From: Bigelowiella natans CCMP2755
Lineage: Eukaryota; Cercozoa; Chlorarachniophyceae
Direction of reading: 5' to 3'
DNA: 36,449 nt
Assembly (NCBI GenBank): GCA_000320545.1
Contig: ADNK01000319.1
Coordinates: 1-36,449 of the forward strand
Positions 23,483 through 33,900 of this stretch are shown piece by piece (position 1 is the first letter of the stretch; each line of letters begins with the position of its first letter). A model generated the notes under the pieces. The model had not been told where the DNA came from. It searched no databases and saw nothing but the letters and a program-made list of their open reading frames with translations. Both the position numbers and the translations under genes were made by a program.

Positions 23483-23755
23483 TATATTGCCTTATGACGA
23501 CGGAGGAAATAGAGAATATGTTCGCTTTTTGGTTGGTTGCGATGGTTGACAACGCTCATTTGCTCCAAAAAAATGATGAAAGGCACCGGAATAACGATGG
23601 TGATGCAATCGGCCTCCCTGGGCACTGTACTTGCGCCCCTCTTGGTTGTGTGGGGCGGGGGGAGCGGGGACGATCAGAATGGTTTCGTGAAAGTCATTGT
23701 TGCAATGATTGTCGCAGCGGACGGCACGTTCTGGGCGCTCTACATGGGGTTGTAA
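21585..23755 (+). CDS. Major facilitator transporter, MFSD4/NAGLT1-like (6 exons, about 463 aa)
   Basis: Exons 21585-21977, 22228-22555, 22640-22821, 22969-23131, 23235-23387 and 23583-23755 join in phase (0, 1, 0, 1, 1) with GT-AG ends and stop at TAA. The product is polytopic. Exon 1 covers the first helices (SAFLLPIATLIYCFSYVCEE, then SFGSVVGGLVGGLLFDT). Exon 2 has the diagnostic GANCLVLRVHGEKAAPYMQA followed by LHLFGGMGRLLAPL, matching the GANVLLLRLWG...QALHFFFG-type block of the sodium-dependent glucose transporter and MFSD4 group. Exon 3 codes for a charged, Ser-rich central loop (about residues 241-285) with nine consecutive Ser from an AGC/AGT tract, then further helices. Substrate is unknown; a sugar or related small molecule is a guess from the family. 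The location could be the plasma membrane or an internal membrane. Confidence 0.9.
22046..22126. repeat. Compound (CT)n(GT)n microsatellite in intron 1 of the MFS gene
   Basis: About 37 bases of CT followed by about 44 bases of GT inside intron 21978-22227, on the sense strand. A further (CA)n tract fills 22875-22925 in intron 3, and a (TA)n tract fills 23450-23480 in intron 5. Confidence 0.95.
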
Positions 23756-24523
23756 TAGCAGCCCCGCGGCTCTAATGACCAGTGCGCTTAAGACATGCGT
23801 ATCTAGGTATACCCGCCTAATATAGATAGAGAATCGCTGATCTATCAGGTATCCATTTGTACGAGGCAGTTATGAATTTGTACGAGGCAGTGATGACTTA
23901 ACGGTCGTAACGAGACTTGCATTGCACTGAGCTACAGCTGATGAAGAGCATCGCAGGGAAGAGTTCTTTTGCCGAATTCGAAGTATCTAGTTTTGTCGCG
24001 CGCGCGCGTACGTGTACTGTGCACATGTGTCTCTTCATAATGGCGTTCGATGAGTCGCATGCGCGATGTGCATTGCCGTGACTAGTCGTGACACACATAT
24101 GGAGGACGCATAGCAGTCAGCAGCAAGCTGGATGCCTTTCTAGCTTTGCGCATTATTGAAAATTGCTTCTGTCTTTTGCCAATCTTCAAACAACGACGAC
24201 AAATGTCTACATGCAAGCAATGTACAATTTGTACGCGCAATGCGAAAGAGAGCAACATATCTGAGATAAATATAATGATTGTTTAATCATAATGCCGAAT
24301 GGATAGAGACGACGAAAATAAGCGACTAACTTCAGAACAAAAACAGACTGTGCGCGCAGCACGACAAGGGTGACCCAATGACAATGTATTCACATGTATG
24401 ATCGGTATATTTAATAGTGGACAAAATAAGTACTTAAGCAATGTAGCCAAAGCATTGCAAAGCTACATTAGGATGACAATTGAAAAAGTTTCATACATTC
24501 ATTACATCCGTCTCAAATAACGC
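23756..24523. other. Convergent spacer between genes 7 and 8
   Basis: It holds the 3' flanks of gene 7 (+) and gene 8 (-). The direct repeat tttgtacgaggcagt(t/g)atga occurs twice in tandem at about 23855-23895. A cgcgcgcgcg run lies at 23999-24008. Hairpin repeat copy B is at 24440-24516. No gene is seen. Confidence 0.55.
24440..24516. repeat. Dispersed hairpin repeat, copy B
   Basis: AATGTAGC at 24440-24447 pairs exactly with GCTACATT at 24462-24469. The tail aggatgacaattgaaaaag is followed by the block cattcattacatccgtctca. Copy A at 2091-2168 has the same order, with TGTAGC/GCTACA arms and cattacatccgtctca. This copy ends 8 bases before the stop codon of gene 8 (24524, minus), so it must lie in that gene's 3' UTR or overlap its polyadenylation region. 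Confidence 0.62.
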
Positions 24524-25891
24524 TTAGTCTGTGACATTCTTCGCACTCGGCATAATGCGAACCGCAACGATTACAGTTATCGCAGAGAGAATGTAGCCCC
24601 ATTTCATAATCTCCTCCATTTCCAGCGGCACTCCGAATACGGTGAAGCTGCATGCATGGTCCTTGAAATGTCTCATAAGTAGGATCACATTCTCACATTT
24701 GGAGTCCCAAGCATGCATGAATCTCCCCTGTTGGCCGCCGTCGTCTTCATCCCCAAAATTTGTTATCTGTAGGCTGGAACCGAGCTGTCCCCGCAAAGAA
24801 CCAGTTTGGGCCATTCTTTCTCGAATGTAGCGATAGGGCTGTCGGAAATCAGTGCTGACCTTTGCCCCGAAGAAAATGATCAGCATGCCCAAGATCCAGT
24901 TTACAACGAAGTCGAACGTCAATATGGGTACTCGCCAGGATAGGTATTCCATGTACAAGCCGAAGAGGATTAAGAAAAAGGACAACATCGTAAAGACGAT
25001 GAAGGACCCGACCGTGGTCTGTAGTAGCCGAGATGACTCTTTCAGATAGCATGAATACCTTGCATATTCACGCACAATTTCAAGGGCAGCCTCATTGGTG
25101 CGAGTATGGGCAATCCCGTTGCGAATTCGCTGCCCAAGACTTGTAACCTCAATTATGCTCCCCGCAAGTACGATCATTAGAATTAGGAAGACAACGAAAA
25201 GTCCGTGGAGGCGATATGCAAAAGTCACGCTACCAAAGATCTTCAAGGCCAGATCTAAGCCTCTGGGTTCTCCAATAATTGTAAACTCAAATGCCTTCTC
25301 CACGCAACCTACGACGAGCGTTACCAAGGCGGAAACGAGGAGGAAGTTGTTGACTCGCCTCCTGTTTTGTTCTACATTCGCCCCATTTTGTTGTAACTGT
25401 GGAATAATTTTTCCATTTCCAAGGACAATGGAGGCGCGTTCTTGAAAGTGGGCACTAGAATCTGTGAGATAAGTCCTAGCACAATACCAGACGAAGGGGT
25501 AGATTACGTCTCCCGAGAGCACAATAATCGCCTCAGGCCCGTCCAGGTCATCGAAATAGCAGGAGAACAATACACCGCCGCACATGCTCAACCCAACAAA
25601 AATAGAATAGAGGCAGCTTGCTTGCTTGGCGTCCAGGGCATGGGCCCGGATACAGAGGCGCAGCAACTTGAATTCAGCCCAAAAGGCCGCAGATTGTTGA
25701 CACCCATCCTCTCCTGCCATATTTCGTTCGGAATTTCTTGAGGTTGGGGAAGAGAGCCATTCGGCTGCATTTTCACGGGTAGGTGGTCTAGCGGTGTGAA
25801 ATTTCTCATCCGAGATACGCATAGTCTTAACCAGAGGCTGCGAGCGCTCTTGGTCATCATCGTCCAGAACGGGAGAGCCGCCGCTGAACAT
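24524..25891 (-). CDS. Seven-helix membrane protein, gustatory-receptor-like candidate (single exon, 455 aa)
   Basis: One intact frame starts at ATG 25891 and ends at TAA. After a polar, Ser/Asp-rich N-terminal 85 residues there are seven hydrophobic segments, at about 92-113, 120-142, 181-203, 228-248, 294-314, 323-346 and 428-447. A long polar loop (347-427) precedes the last helix. This layout, with a long third cytoplasmic loop and a short tail, is that of insect-type gustatory and odorant receptors and the GRL proteins of protists and plants (plant DUF3537). The segment before and into the last helix (HACSFTVFGVPLEMEEIMKW, 413-432) resembles their F-x-x-F-G-type ending. The identification rests on topology and this motif only. 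Ligand-gated channel or sensor function is inferred. Unlike most neighbours it has no introns. Confidence 0.83.
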   Translation of the reverse strand: MFSGGSPVLDDDDQERSQPLVKTMRISDEKFHTARPPTRENAAEWLSSPTSRNSERNMAGEDGCQQSAAFWAEFKLLRLCIRAHALDAKQASCLYSIFVGLSMCGGVLFSCYFDDLDGPEAIIVLSGDVIYPFVWYCARTYLTDSSAHFQERASIVLGNGKIIPQLQQNGANVEQNRRRVNNFLLVSALVTLVVGCVEKAFEFTIIGEPRGLDLALKIFGSVTFAYRLHGLFVVFLILMIVLAGSIIEVTSLGQRIRNGIAHTRTNEAALEIVREYARYSCYLKESSRLLQTTVGSFIVFTMLSFFLILFGLYMEYLSWRVPILTFDFVVNWILGMLIIFFGAKVSTDFRQPYRYIRERMAQTGSLRGQLGSSLQITNFGDEDDGGQQGRFMHAWDSKCENVILLMRHFKDHACSFTVFGVPLEMEEIMKWGYILSAITVIVAVRIMPSAKNVTD

Positions 25892-26467
25892 CTCGAGCCG
25901 TGTGCCCTACTCGCGCGATTCCATGTCTGTTCTCTCTTCTTTCCACCAGCTGTCCCAAGCTCGAAGAAATAATACGAGTCGGTTACGTCAACTACCTGTG
26001 ACATTCCGGTCCAACGGCCTGGGTTACATCGCCTGCGACAACGATACTCTGCCCTGAGCCTTCCCGATCTCGCACCGAGTCCATGCTCAGGCCAAAAACT
26101 GTGCTGGGAACATCTGGCAGAGATGTACGACGACCGACCGACGCTGTACAACGACCACGTTCCCCAATGACGTTCGGCGAATTGCGGCGTTATGACGATC
26201 TCGGAATCCGGAACCTAAAAACACCCTCTTTTTTGTTGGTTTTAATGCTTGTGTGGATTGTCGCATCGGTAAAATGGACATCGTTTCTTTCCCAATTTGT
26301 ACTTGGACTCCGATCGAATGGGCTCTCCGAACTCACAACTCACCAGCCCTGGCCAGCATTCGTTACCCACGTGCGGGCGTGTAGCTATCACACAGACGAT
26401 GGGCGATCAAAATGTAAAACAAAATTACCGGAAACATGATTGACACAACATTTGCGCTACGGTGTAG
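25892..26467. promoter_or_regulatory. Head-to-head spacer between genes 8 and 9, with possible 5' exon of gene 9
   Basis: The divergent starts of gene 8 (minus) and gene 9 (plus) share this 0.6 kb. A plus-strand frame 26083-26439 codes for one hydrophobic stretch (SFLLVLMLVWIVASVKW) but has no other support. ATG 26399 followed by a GTAAAA donor at 26414 could be the start exon of gene 9 (MGDQN), spliced to the acceptor aag just before CGG at about 26497. That is speculative. Confidence 0.4.
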
Positions 26468-27891
26468 TCCCTCAAGTCACCTTCCCCAAAACTGGGAAGC
26501 GGGACACAAAGCATGCATCTCTGACCAACATTTGCCGCAGGGTAAGAACCGCAAATGGGGGCGAGCTCAAAACCGCAGCTCGAAGAGGCAGGAACGTAAG
26601 GTTCGTGATTTTCGAAGCTAATTGCTTCCATGCCTCCCCTCTTAAAAAAAACTCGTTTGCATACACCAATTCCGACGCTATTTGATGTTTCAGCAGCAGA
26701 ACGCGGTGGCGAAGGGCGCGACACAGAGCAGCAAAAACTCTTCAAGGAAGTATGTGCTGATGATTTGATGATTATCAATGCTGCTAGCCTGTTCTTTCTT
26801 TTGGCTAGCATTAGCATGAAGTGATTAGCTCCTCGATTCTGTTGTAGGCAACACAGCACAAAACGACGGAGAAACAGCAACCCCCCAGGCGGCAAGCGAA
26901 CTCAAAACAGCCCTATTCCGAGAGGAAAGGGACAGAGAAGGAAGAATGTAGGGAAATCAACAGGAACTCCGAGCAAGGGTGAGTGCTGTTTCAAACGAAT
27001 CCTCAGCGTCAGTGGAGGAAAACCCAAAAATAAGGGAACAACACTTTTTTTATCCATAGCATGAATGTACTGCGTATACGCCGAGTGCAAAATAATGGTT
27101 CATGGAGTGCTGGTAACAACGAGAATAATGTGGTGAAAATGCTCTTCTTCAGGAGCGGCCGACACATTCTGGAGAGCTCTCGGAAAGTTGGACGATATTA
27201 AGAATATCCAAGACGACGTCGATGCGGTGTTCGAAACGACCACTGCGCCACCGACATCGAGCAAGCCGCGTAAGAATAGTAGGGGAGGCACCGCAGCTGC
27301 GACATCGCTGATAGCCGGATTAGAGGATATCATGGACCAACACCACGGCATCAAGGTTACTGTGAAGAAGATAAAGCAGCGACGGGTGTGAAAACATTCG
27401 CGCTATGTTCAGGCAATGTCACTATGCAATGATCTCTTCATAAGCACCGCTTCTATTTCCGTACTCGTCCCCTCCCCCCCCTCTCCCCCCACCTGCAGGT
27501 CCCAAGAGAAAAGAAGAAGTGGAAGGAGGAGGTGATTCACCAGGCGAAAGCACAACAGGGAACTGATAGCGATGACGGTGGTGCTAGCGACGGTTGGGGC
27601 AACACGGACGATGACGGCGAAAACGGGGAAACGATGGAGCAGTCTGAGGAAGTGAATAATGATGATGAAGAAGATGAGGAGAGAGATGCGGGTGAGCACG
27701 ACGACTACGATGGTGGCAATGGTGTGGACAGTGATCAAGATGAGAAAGGCGAAGGAGGAGGAGAAGAAGAGGGAGGGCTTATCGGGGTCAACCGAACCGA
27801 TGGTGACGACGATGATATCTACGACAATGAGGAAAATGAGATAGGTAACTAAGAGGCACATGGTAGAGGAGGGAGGGGGGGGATAAGGGAG

Positions 27892-27928
<37 letters not shown>

Positions 27929-28247
27929 ATAGATCTATATATATATATGGGGGGAGGCAGGGTTCTCCTCACTTATCAATTTGAATATTATTAAAGTATA
28001 TAACAATTATGCAGATGGAGATGGTGAGGACAACGATGATGAAGGAGATCAAAGCGATAGCGATGCCGCTAGGGATTACGATGGTGATCATCAACCTGTT
28101 AACAGCTGTACACACACTAAAACTTCAAGGCATATCATCCCAACTCTACATTTTTAATCTCGTGATATTCGGTGTGTGTGTTTGGGGGGAGTGGGGGGGA
28201 CTTTGAGTAGAGAGGCTTCTATGCCAATATAACCACTCCGACGTCCA

Positions 28248-28294
<47 letters not shown>

Positions 28295-28831
28295 AACACA
28301 CTCATGCATACCATAGGTCTCGCAAAAGCCAACCGTGACAAGCCACAGAAACAGAAACAGCAGCAGCAGCAGCAGCAGCAGCGGCAGGAGCAATACGACT
28401 TTGAGATACCCGCTGGGTTGAGCTCCAAGCAGCGGCGCCTATTCATTCGCAACAGAAAGAGGAAACTGAAAAAAAAACAGAAGAAGCTGCAGGATCAGGC
28501 CTCACGTCAGGTTGGGCACTCGTTCGCTGACTGCCTCGTCGTTTGTGTGTGATTTTATATCGGAAATGATCTGACCTTCTTCCCGTCTCCACCTCTCTCT
28601 TCTTTTCCATCTCTTTCTCTCTTCGCTAGCTGTCTCCTCCTCCACCTCCTCCTATCCTCTATCTCCGTCATCCTGATCCATCTCATCATCCTGCTCGTCT
28701 TCTTCGCGTTGTGTTATTATTATTCAGGGTAATGAGACATGTATCGATGACTTACTCGACACACTTCCGGGCCCCGACCACCAAGGTGAAATGGATGAAG
28801 AGAGGGAGAGAGAGGGGGGGGTAGAGAGAGG

Positions 28832-28871
<40 letters not shown>

Positions 28872-30249
28872 GTGTGCAAGTAACCACATCGCTATTAATC
28901 TCTTCTCGTAGCCGCGTATTTTAGTACGAAATTGTAGCTAAGCACTCCACATTAAGCCCATATAAGGCCAAATGCGTCGCACGCACGCTCACGTGTATGC
29001 GTGTATGCATTTGACGATCCAAAATGCAAATAGGAAAGTTGCCGAAGCAGGAGAAGGAAGAGAAGCAGAAGAAGAGAAAGAAGAAGCAGCAGGAGAACGC
29101 CAAAAGTGCGAAAAACTCCAAAAGGGGGAGAGGGGATGCGGCAGGCCAAAAAGGCAGCGGCTCAGGCGCTGAAGATCAGCAAAAGAATTCAAGGAAGGGA
29201 CGCGGTGAAAAGAAACGAGAGGAAAATAAGAATCTTCCGGTGCTGTACATAGGAAATCTTCCATTCGAGTTGAATCGACAAGATCTGCTGAGTTTTCTCG
29301 GGGTAGTGAGTCAATAGACGAATCATGCAGCGTGATATAAATCTACAAACCTCCTGCCCCCGCCTCTGTCTCGCAAAGATCTTTCATTTCACATTTCTCG
29401 ATCTCCCTGAATACTATCTATCTCTCCCTACCATCGTCCGTATTTTGTTCTCATCGATCTTCTTCTTCTTCTTCTTCTTCTTCTTCTTCTACTTCTTCTT
29501 CTTGTTTTTCTTTCCATTTGCCTCCCTCTTTCTCCGCTGGAAGGTTGCAGAAGAGGAGCAGCACTGGACGCGAATCGTGGAGATTCAGAAGGGGGCGCAC
29601 AAGGGGTAGTTATAGACATAGTGTCTGCGTACATGTATGCGCGTAATGAACATCTGTACAGAGTAAGTAGAGGTAAAAACATTGGATGGATTTTCCCTCC
29701 TCTCCTAAATGTAACTCTCTCGCTCTCCTCTATCGATCTACGATGTTCCCCGCTGTTTGCTTGGCCCTCCTCCTCCTCCTCCTCCTCCTCCTCCTCCTCC
29801 TCCTCTGCGATGATCAGGCTGGGCAGGGGCTTTGCGTTCTGCCAGGTGAAGGAGAAAGGGCCATACCAACGGGCCCTTCAACGCGACACGGTAATTCGAT
29901 CGGATGGCTAAGTATAGAAACACCAAGCAACAGTCGCCATCACGTCATTCGTCTGAATGACACCGGTGAGGGGGCTCGATTGTAGTAGTATCAGGGTTTT
30001 TTGGTACGATTGAGAGGAAGGAACAGGGGGGTGGGGGGAGACCAGGATATGGGGATGACGATCTGCGCGATTGCATATACTCTGCCTAGCCCCCCCTGCC
30101 CCCCCCTCCCCTTCCCCTCCCCCCTCTCCGCCTCGTTCAATGAGACTTCTGCTTCTTCGTCTGTGCTTCCTGCTTCGACTGTCGTGATGTTTTGCAGATG
30201 GAGCTTGAAGGAAGGAGGATCACTGTCACCCCAGCAGCAAGGGATCCCG

Positions 30250-30284
<35 letters not shown>

Positions 30285-30429
30285 TGTAGTGCATACGAAA
30301 TGCCTACTACGGCAGACGAGGAGAGGGCGGTCACGATGTGGGGATGATGTGTGTTGATTTTTGCTAACAATGGACTATCCTCGTCTTGCTTTTCCTCCTC
30401 CCTATCCTCCTCATCCCCCCCTACCGTTC

Positions 30430-30467
<38 letters not shown>

Positions 30468-31256
30468 ATCTACAGACAAGAGGGTCAAGTGGGGTCAGAA
30501 GGAGAAGAAGCGGAAGAGACAGCAACTGCAGCAGCAGCTGAAGCAGAAGGAAGAGGGTAAAACGAAGAGGACGAACGCGAAGAGCGCGGCCAACAAGAGC
30601 AACAATACGGAGAGAGGGGAGGAGGAGGCGAACACTGGGAAGAATGCAACTGCGAAGAGGAAGATTACGAACAACAGGAACAAGGGAGTGGCGAAGAATG
30701 AGGAGAAGGGGAAAACGAGTACGACAACAACGACCACAGCAAAGGGCAAAAATAACCCAGATAAGCCAGCAGCAGGTAGTGAATAGATCATTTCTCGGTC
30801 GACAGAATCCCCCAACCCCCCCCCTTCCCCCCTTCCACTTGTTTCATTATCAAAATCTCATCTTTCTCCCCGTATTCCTTTCGCTAGTGGCGGGGCAGTT
30901 GCAGCAGCAGCCTAAGAGGAAGCGTATAAGGAAAAGGAAGCGCAGTAGAAAGTCGTCATCGTCGCCGGCAGTAGGCACGGTTCCTAGCTCATCCGGTACT
31001 GCTGTGATTGCTACCCCCTCTGCTGCCTCCCCCACCACAAGCTCCAAGAATTTACCACAAACGGGATCCAATACACAAGCTGCTTCTGGTGAGGAGAGGA
31101 GCTAACACAATGCTCGCATGCATGCGTGCACGCACTCATGGAGTAGTGCGGGGGTCAGAAGCATCTCGCTGACATGTTTTTACTCTTTTAAATTACGCAG
31201 GAAAGAGAAAGAGACGTAGAATACGGTCGAGGAGAAAGAGCGGGGGAAACGCCTAA
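26468..31256 (+). CDS. RRM RNA-binding protein with long acidic and basic low-complexity arms, nucleolar type (at least 15 exons, at least 718 aa)
   Basis: Exons 26541-26595 (or from about 26468), 26694-26749, 26848-26978, 27153-27385, 27499-27844, 28015-28083, 28317-28510, 28728-28785, 29034-29305, 29544-29605, 29818-29890, 30198-30249, 30476-30775, 30888-31088 and 31201-31256 join in phase to TAA. The N-terminal part is basic. A strongly acidic stretch (Asp/Glu/Gly, 27560-28083) follows, then poly-Gln (28350-28383) and Lys-rich arms. One RRM is split over four exons: RNP2 LPVLYIGNLPFEL, then EEEQHWTRIVEIQKGAHKG, RNP1 LGRGFAFCQV, and the last strand MELEGRRITVTPA. The tail is Lys/Arg-rich with repeated nuclear-localisation-like clusters (PKRKRIRKRKRSRK, GKRKRRRIRSRRKS). 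This design is usual for nucleolar ribosome-biogenesis factors, so that role is inferred. The exact orthologue is not recognised. The 5' end is unresolved. Confidence 0.85.
28796..28870. repeat. (GA)n microsatellite in an intron of the RRM gene
   Basis: A GA/GGGA run inside intron 28786-29033. The same gene has other intron repeats: (TA)n at 27890-27924, (CA)n at 28249-28292, (TTC)n at 29458-29509, (TCC)n at 29766-29805, (GTA)n at 30249-30290 and (CT)n at 30430-30463. Confidence 0.95.
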
Positions 31257-32377
31257 TGGCTGCCTCCCCAGTGAAATGCATTCATGTTGGCGCTAGTTAT
31301 TATTTGTATGGATCGACCTGCGGAATCTACTTGTAGTATTATATGGCTTTCATTAGTAACAGCTAGTGAGCGCGGCGTGATGACGTACGTGCAATGTGTG
31401 TAAGTAAAGCTAGATGCTCACACTAGCAACGTACGTACGATGTATCCACGCGCAGACTATTTGTACAGCGGCAGCGCTACATTAGACATTGATGCATTCA
31501 AATGCATGAAGCACATAACAGCAGAGACAAATAGACAAAATATAATCCACTTTAGCGCTGTAGCCGCTATTTTACATTTAGGCGACCATATAATGATTAA
31601 TATTATAACTATAAGTTATGTGAATATCACTAAGTCACTGAACACATGTGTACTCGTGTACATGTCATCATTGTCTATATGTCTGCTGCAGCATGCTCCT
31701 TTTGTTGTGTGCAGCTGGTTAGATTTATACACATGCTTTGGCTTACATACTGCCACGTAGGCATGCGATGCAATGCATGTTGCGCGTCTAGGTGTGGTAG
31801 ATAGCACGGCTTTTGTTAGTCTTTGCGTTGTTATTGTACACACATCGCATTGGTTGCAGCCCGGCACGCGCATTAACACTCCAAACCAAGCTGAATAACC
31901 TCTTTGTGAGTTGGTCGTCTCGGTGATCATTCTGTTTTACTGCTTGGGAGCTTAGTCACGACGCACAGGACGTATACACATTGAATGAAGTATGATAAGA
32001 AAGATGGTCTTGAAGAAGGTGATTGCTAGTCAACATAGGCCCTGTATTTTCTTCAACTACTGTTATTCGCATCCTGCTTCTTTTCCTCTGCACCAACCTG
32101 TAGATTAGATGTACCATTACGCATTAACCACATTAACAAACAGATACCGAATGGGCAGGAGGGGGGGGCATTCTATTGCAGTGACACCTGTCACATTACC
32201 CTTATCATCGCTTATCTTTTTAAATATTTATGCTAGCTGCTTCGAGCGAGCTATTATAGCAAAGCTGCATGACGAGGAACCTGCTCAGCGGTGGGCTGCT
32301 TATCCCCACCCTGCTCATTCTGATTGCCACCGGCAGATGATGATGCGTTATTTGGGTCAGGGAAATCCTATTCAACG

Positions 32378-32426
<49 letters not shown>

Positions 32427-32429
32427 CGA

Positions 32430-32465
<36 letters not shown>

Positions 32466-32514
32466 TGGGTTGAGAGACAAAGTGGGGAGAGCACATTAAA
32501 TAAGCACAATAATA
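31257..32514. other. Convergent spacer between genes 9 and 10
   Basis: A gene-free 1.26 kb between two 3' ends. It contains gtacgtacgat and tgcatgcgatgcaatgcatg words like those at 1500-2100, the short inverted-repeat element at 31467-31568, a (TA)n tract at 32384-32422 and a (GT)n tract at 32431-32462 close to the end of gene 10. Open frames here are short or made of repeat. Confidence 0.55.
31467..31568. mobile_element. MITE-like element with imperfect terminal inverted repeats
   Basis: AGCGGCAGCGCTA at 31467-31479 faces TAGCGCTGTAGCCGCT at 31553-31568. They are inverted copies apart from a three-base gap, and they enclose about 73 AT-rich bases. The word agcgctgtagccgct also occurs exactly at 2091-2105 in hairpin repeat copy A. 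A flanking target duplication is not clear. Confidence 0.45.
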
Positions 32515-33331
32515 TTAGATATCATCATCATCATCATTTACCCCAGCGTACTCCCGTATTTTCCTTGCCATAAGCGCCGCCAACTTCTTAACTTCAGGGT
32601 CTTTGCAGTTCTCGACGTTGGCACCTGCGCTCATAAACTGCGCCATCTTTTCCATCATTCCCGGCTTCAGCATTACTCCTGGCAACAATGAACAACACCG
32701 CGCATGATCGGCACGACGCCCGCAAACAAAAAGGAAGGACTATTGCAAGATTATCGCAAAACAAGATAACATCGATGGCGATGAGTATTAGCAACAACGC
32801 TCAGCACCTTGGATCTCGGGGTCCGCTATTATTTTCTAGGAAAAACAGCATGGAGTGAGGGAGAGAGGGTTAGGGAAAATGGACTTTAAAAGGAAGGGGC
32901 AAGAAGGAACGGTGTGTGGACATTTGGTATGGTGCGTATTCACGGATGATTTCCCCGAAATTAAGTACGCAACATCATCATATTCATTGCCATCGTGGTA
33001 AACTCCGTCACATCGTTTTGCCGCATACAACCGAGAATTGATCGATGAGTTCAGGGTGCCTTTTGAAGCGCTCGGAGAGCTCTGAGTTACTGCCTCCAAC
33101 AACGCTATCCAGCGCCGACTTCGCTGCATTCGCGTCGAACCCCCCTCGAAGCCGCACGGCGAGATCAAATGATGATAAAGATGATCGGCCTGGGTTAGAC
33201 CTCCGAAGTGGTATTATTGCCGCACTAACCGATGCTGAAGTTTGGGTGCTCGAGATAGCTAGAAGGGACACGAGGAAGAGGGCGGCGAGGAGAACTGCCG
33301 CATAGGTCACGATGATCGTCGGGCGCCGCAT
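32515..33331 (-). CDS. Signal-peptide protein with RLRGG motif and C-terminal STI1-like domain (3 exons, 163 aa)
   Basis: Exons 33331-33032, 32835-32808 and 32678-32515 join in phase (0, 1) with GT-AG ends and a TAA stop. Residues 1-37 form a strong signal peptide (IIVTYAAVLLAALFLVSLLA, then small residues). A short Ser/Arg stretch follows, then AVRLRGGFDANAAKSALDSV. The C-terminal part (about 97-150: DQFSKIIADPEIQGVMLKP, MMEKMAQFMSAG, KDPEVKKLAALMARKIRE) matches the DP-repeat helix pattern of STI1 domains found in Hop/Sti1, Hip and the plastid protein Tic40. Signal peptide plus Ser/Arg stretch fits targeting to the ER or a complex plastid compartment. A co-chaperone role is inferred from the domain. 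The end is acidic (DDDDI). Confidence 0.85.
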
Positions 33332-33900
33332 TTTTGGGGGTTGAGCGAGAATATCCCGAAGGCTGGAAATAAGACCTAATTTTCAATGAAATGCCAAAAG
33401 TTTCGTGAATGCAGCACAATTCATCATGGTGTCTCGAATATTACCTGCCGTTGTAGGAAAATGGCTAATTTCAACTTTCCAGAGCTGAAAATATGTGTAG
33501 GGATTTAAGTAGTCTTCGGGGTGGAAAAGTGCCTTACTCAAATATTCTTAGTCTTTGCTTACAACAAATACAACAAAACAGAGTACCACGATCGGGACAG
33601 GCATCAAGCTGGTGCCTCCTCCTCATGGGCTGGCCGCGGCTCTCTCTGCTCCTCCCAATGGCTGCAACGGCGCTCTTTCGTCTACCACAAAGGTTGTGAT
33701 GGATGATGCTCCAAATTTGTAGTGCGTCAGTCCGTGCTTGCTGCATGCGGCCCCCCCCTTCAGGACTCAAAGTAGCTTTGGGAAAGAGGGGGGGTCTACA
33801 TCCTCACCTTGATCGGAGCGCACATTGTTTTTGAGCAGAATCCATTTTCTTCCCCTCCCTTCCTAGGGTCTCACAGAGAGCTCCACAGAAGTTGGCATCA
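33332..33900. promoter_or_regulatory. Head-to-head spacer, probable bidirectional promoter for genes 10 and 11
   Basis: 569 bases lie between the diverging ATGs at 33331 (minus) and 33901 (plus). The sequence ttcccctcccttcctag before 33868 looks like a splice acceptor, so a 5' UTR intron of gene 11 is possible. The frame 33493-33699 has no recognisable protein features. Confidence 0.5.

Noticed and set aside
25588-26151. 187-codon minus-strand frame with several Trp, His and Arg residues
   Set aside because: It overlaps the start of gene 8 in another frame and shows no membrane or domain features, whereas gene 8 has a consistent seven-helix product.
26083-26439. 118-codon plus-strand frame with one hydrophobic helix
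   Set aside because: It ends in a stop just before the first supported part of gene 9 and has no second line of evidence. Kept only as a note within the divergent spacer.
28154-28452. Minus-strand frames with Cys/Val or Leu/Phe runs
   Set aside because: They are translations of the (CA)n intron repeat and of the poly-Gln-coding CAG tract of the RRM gene.
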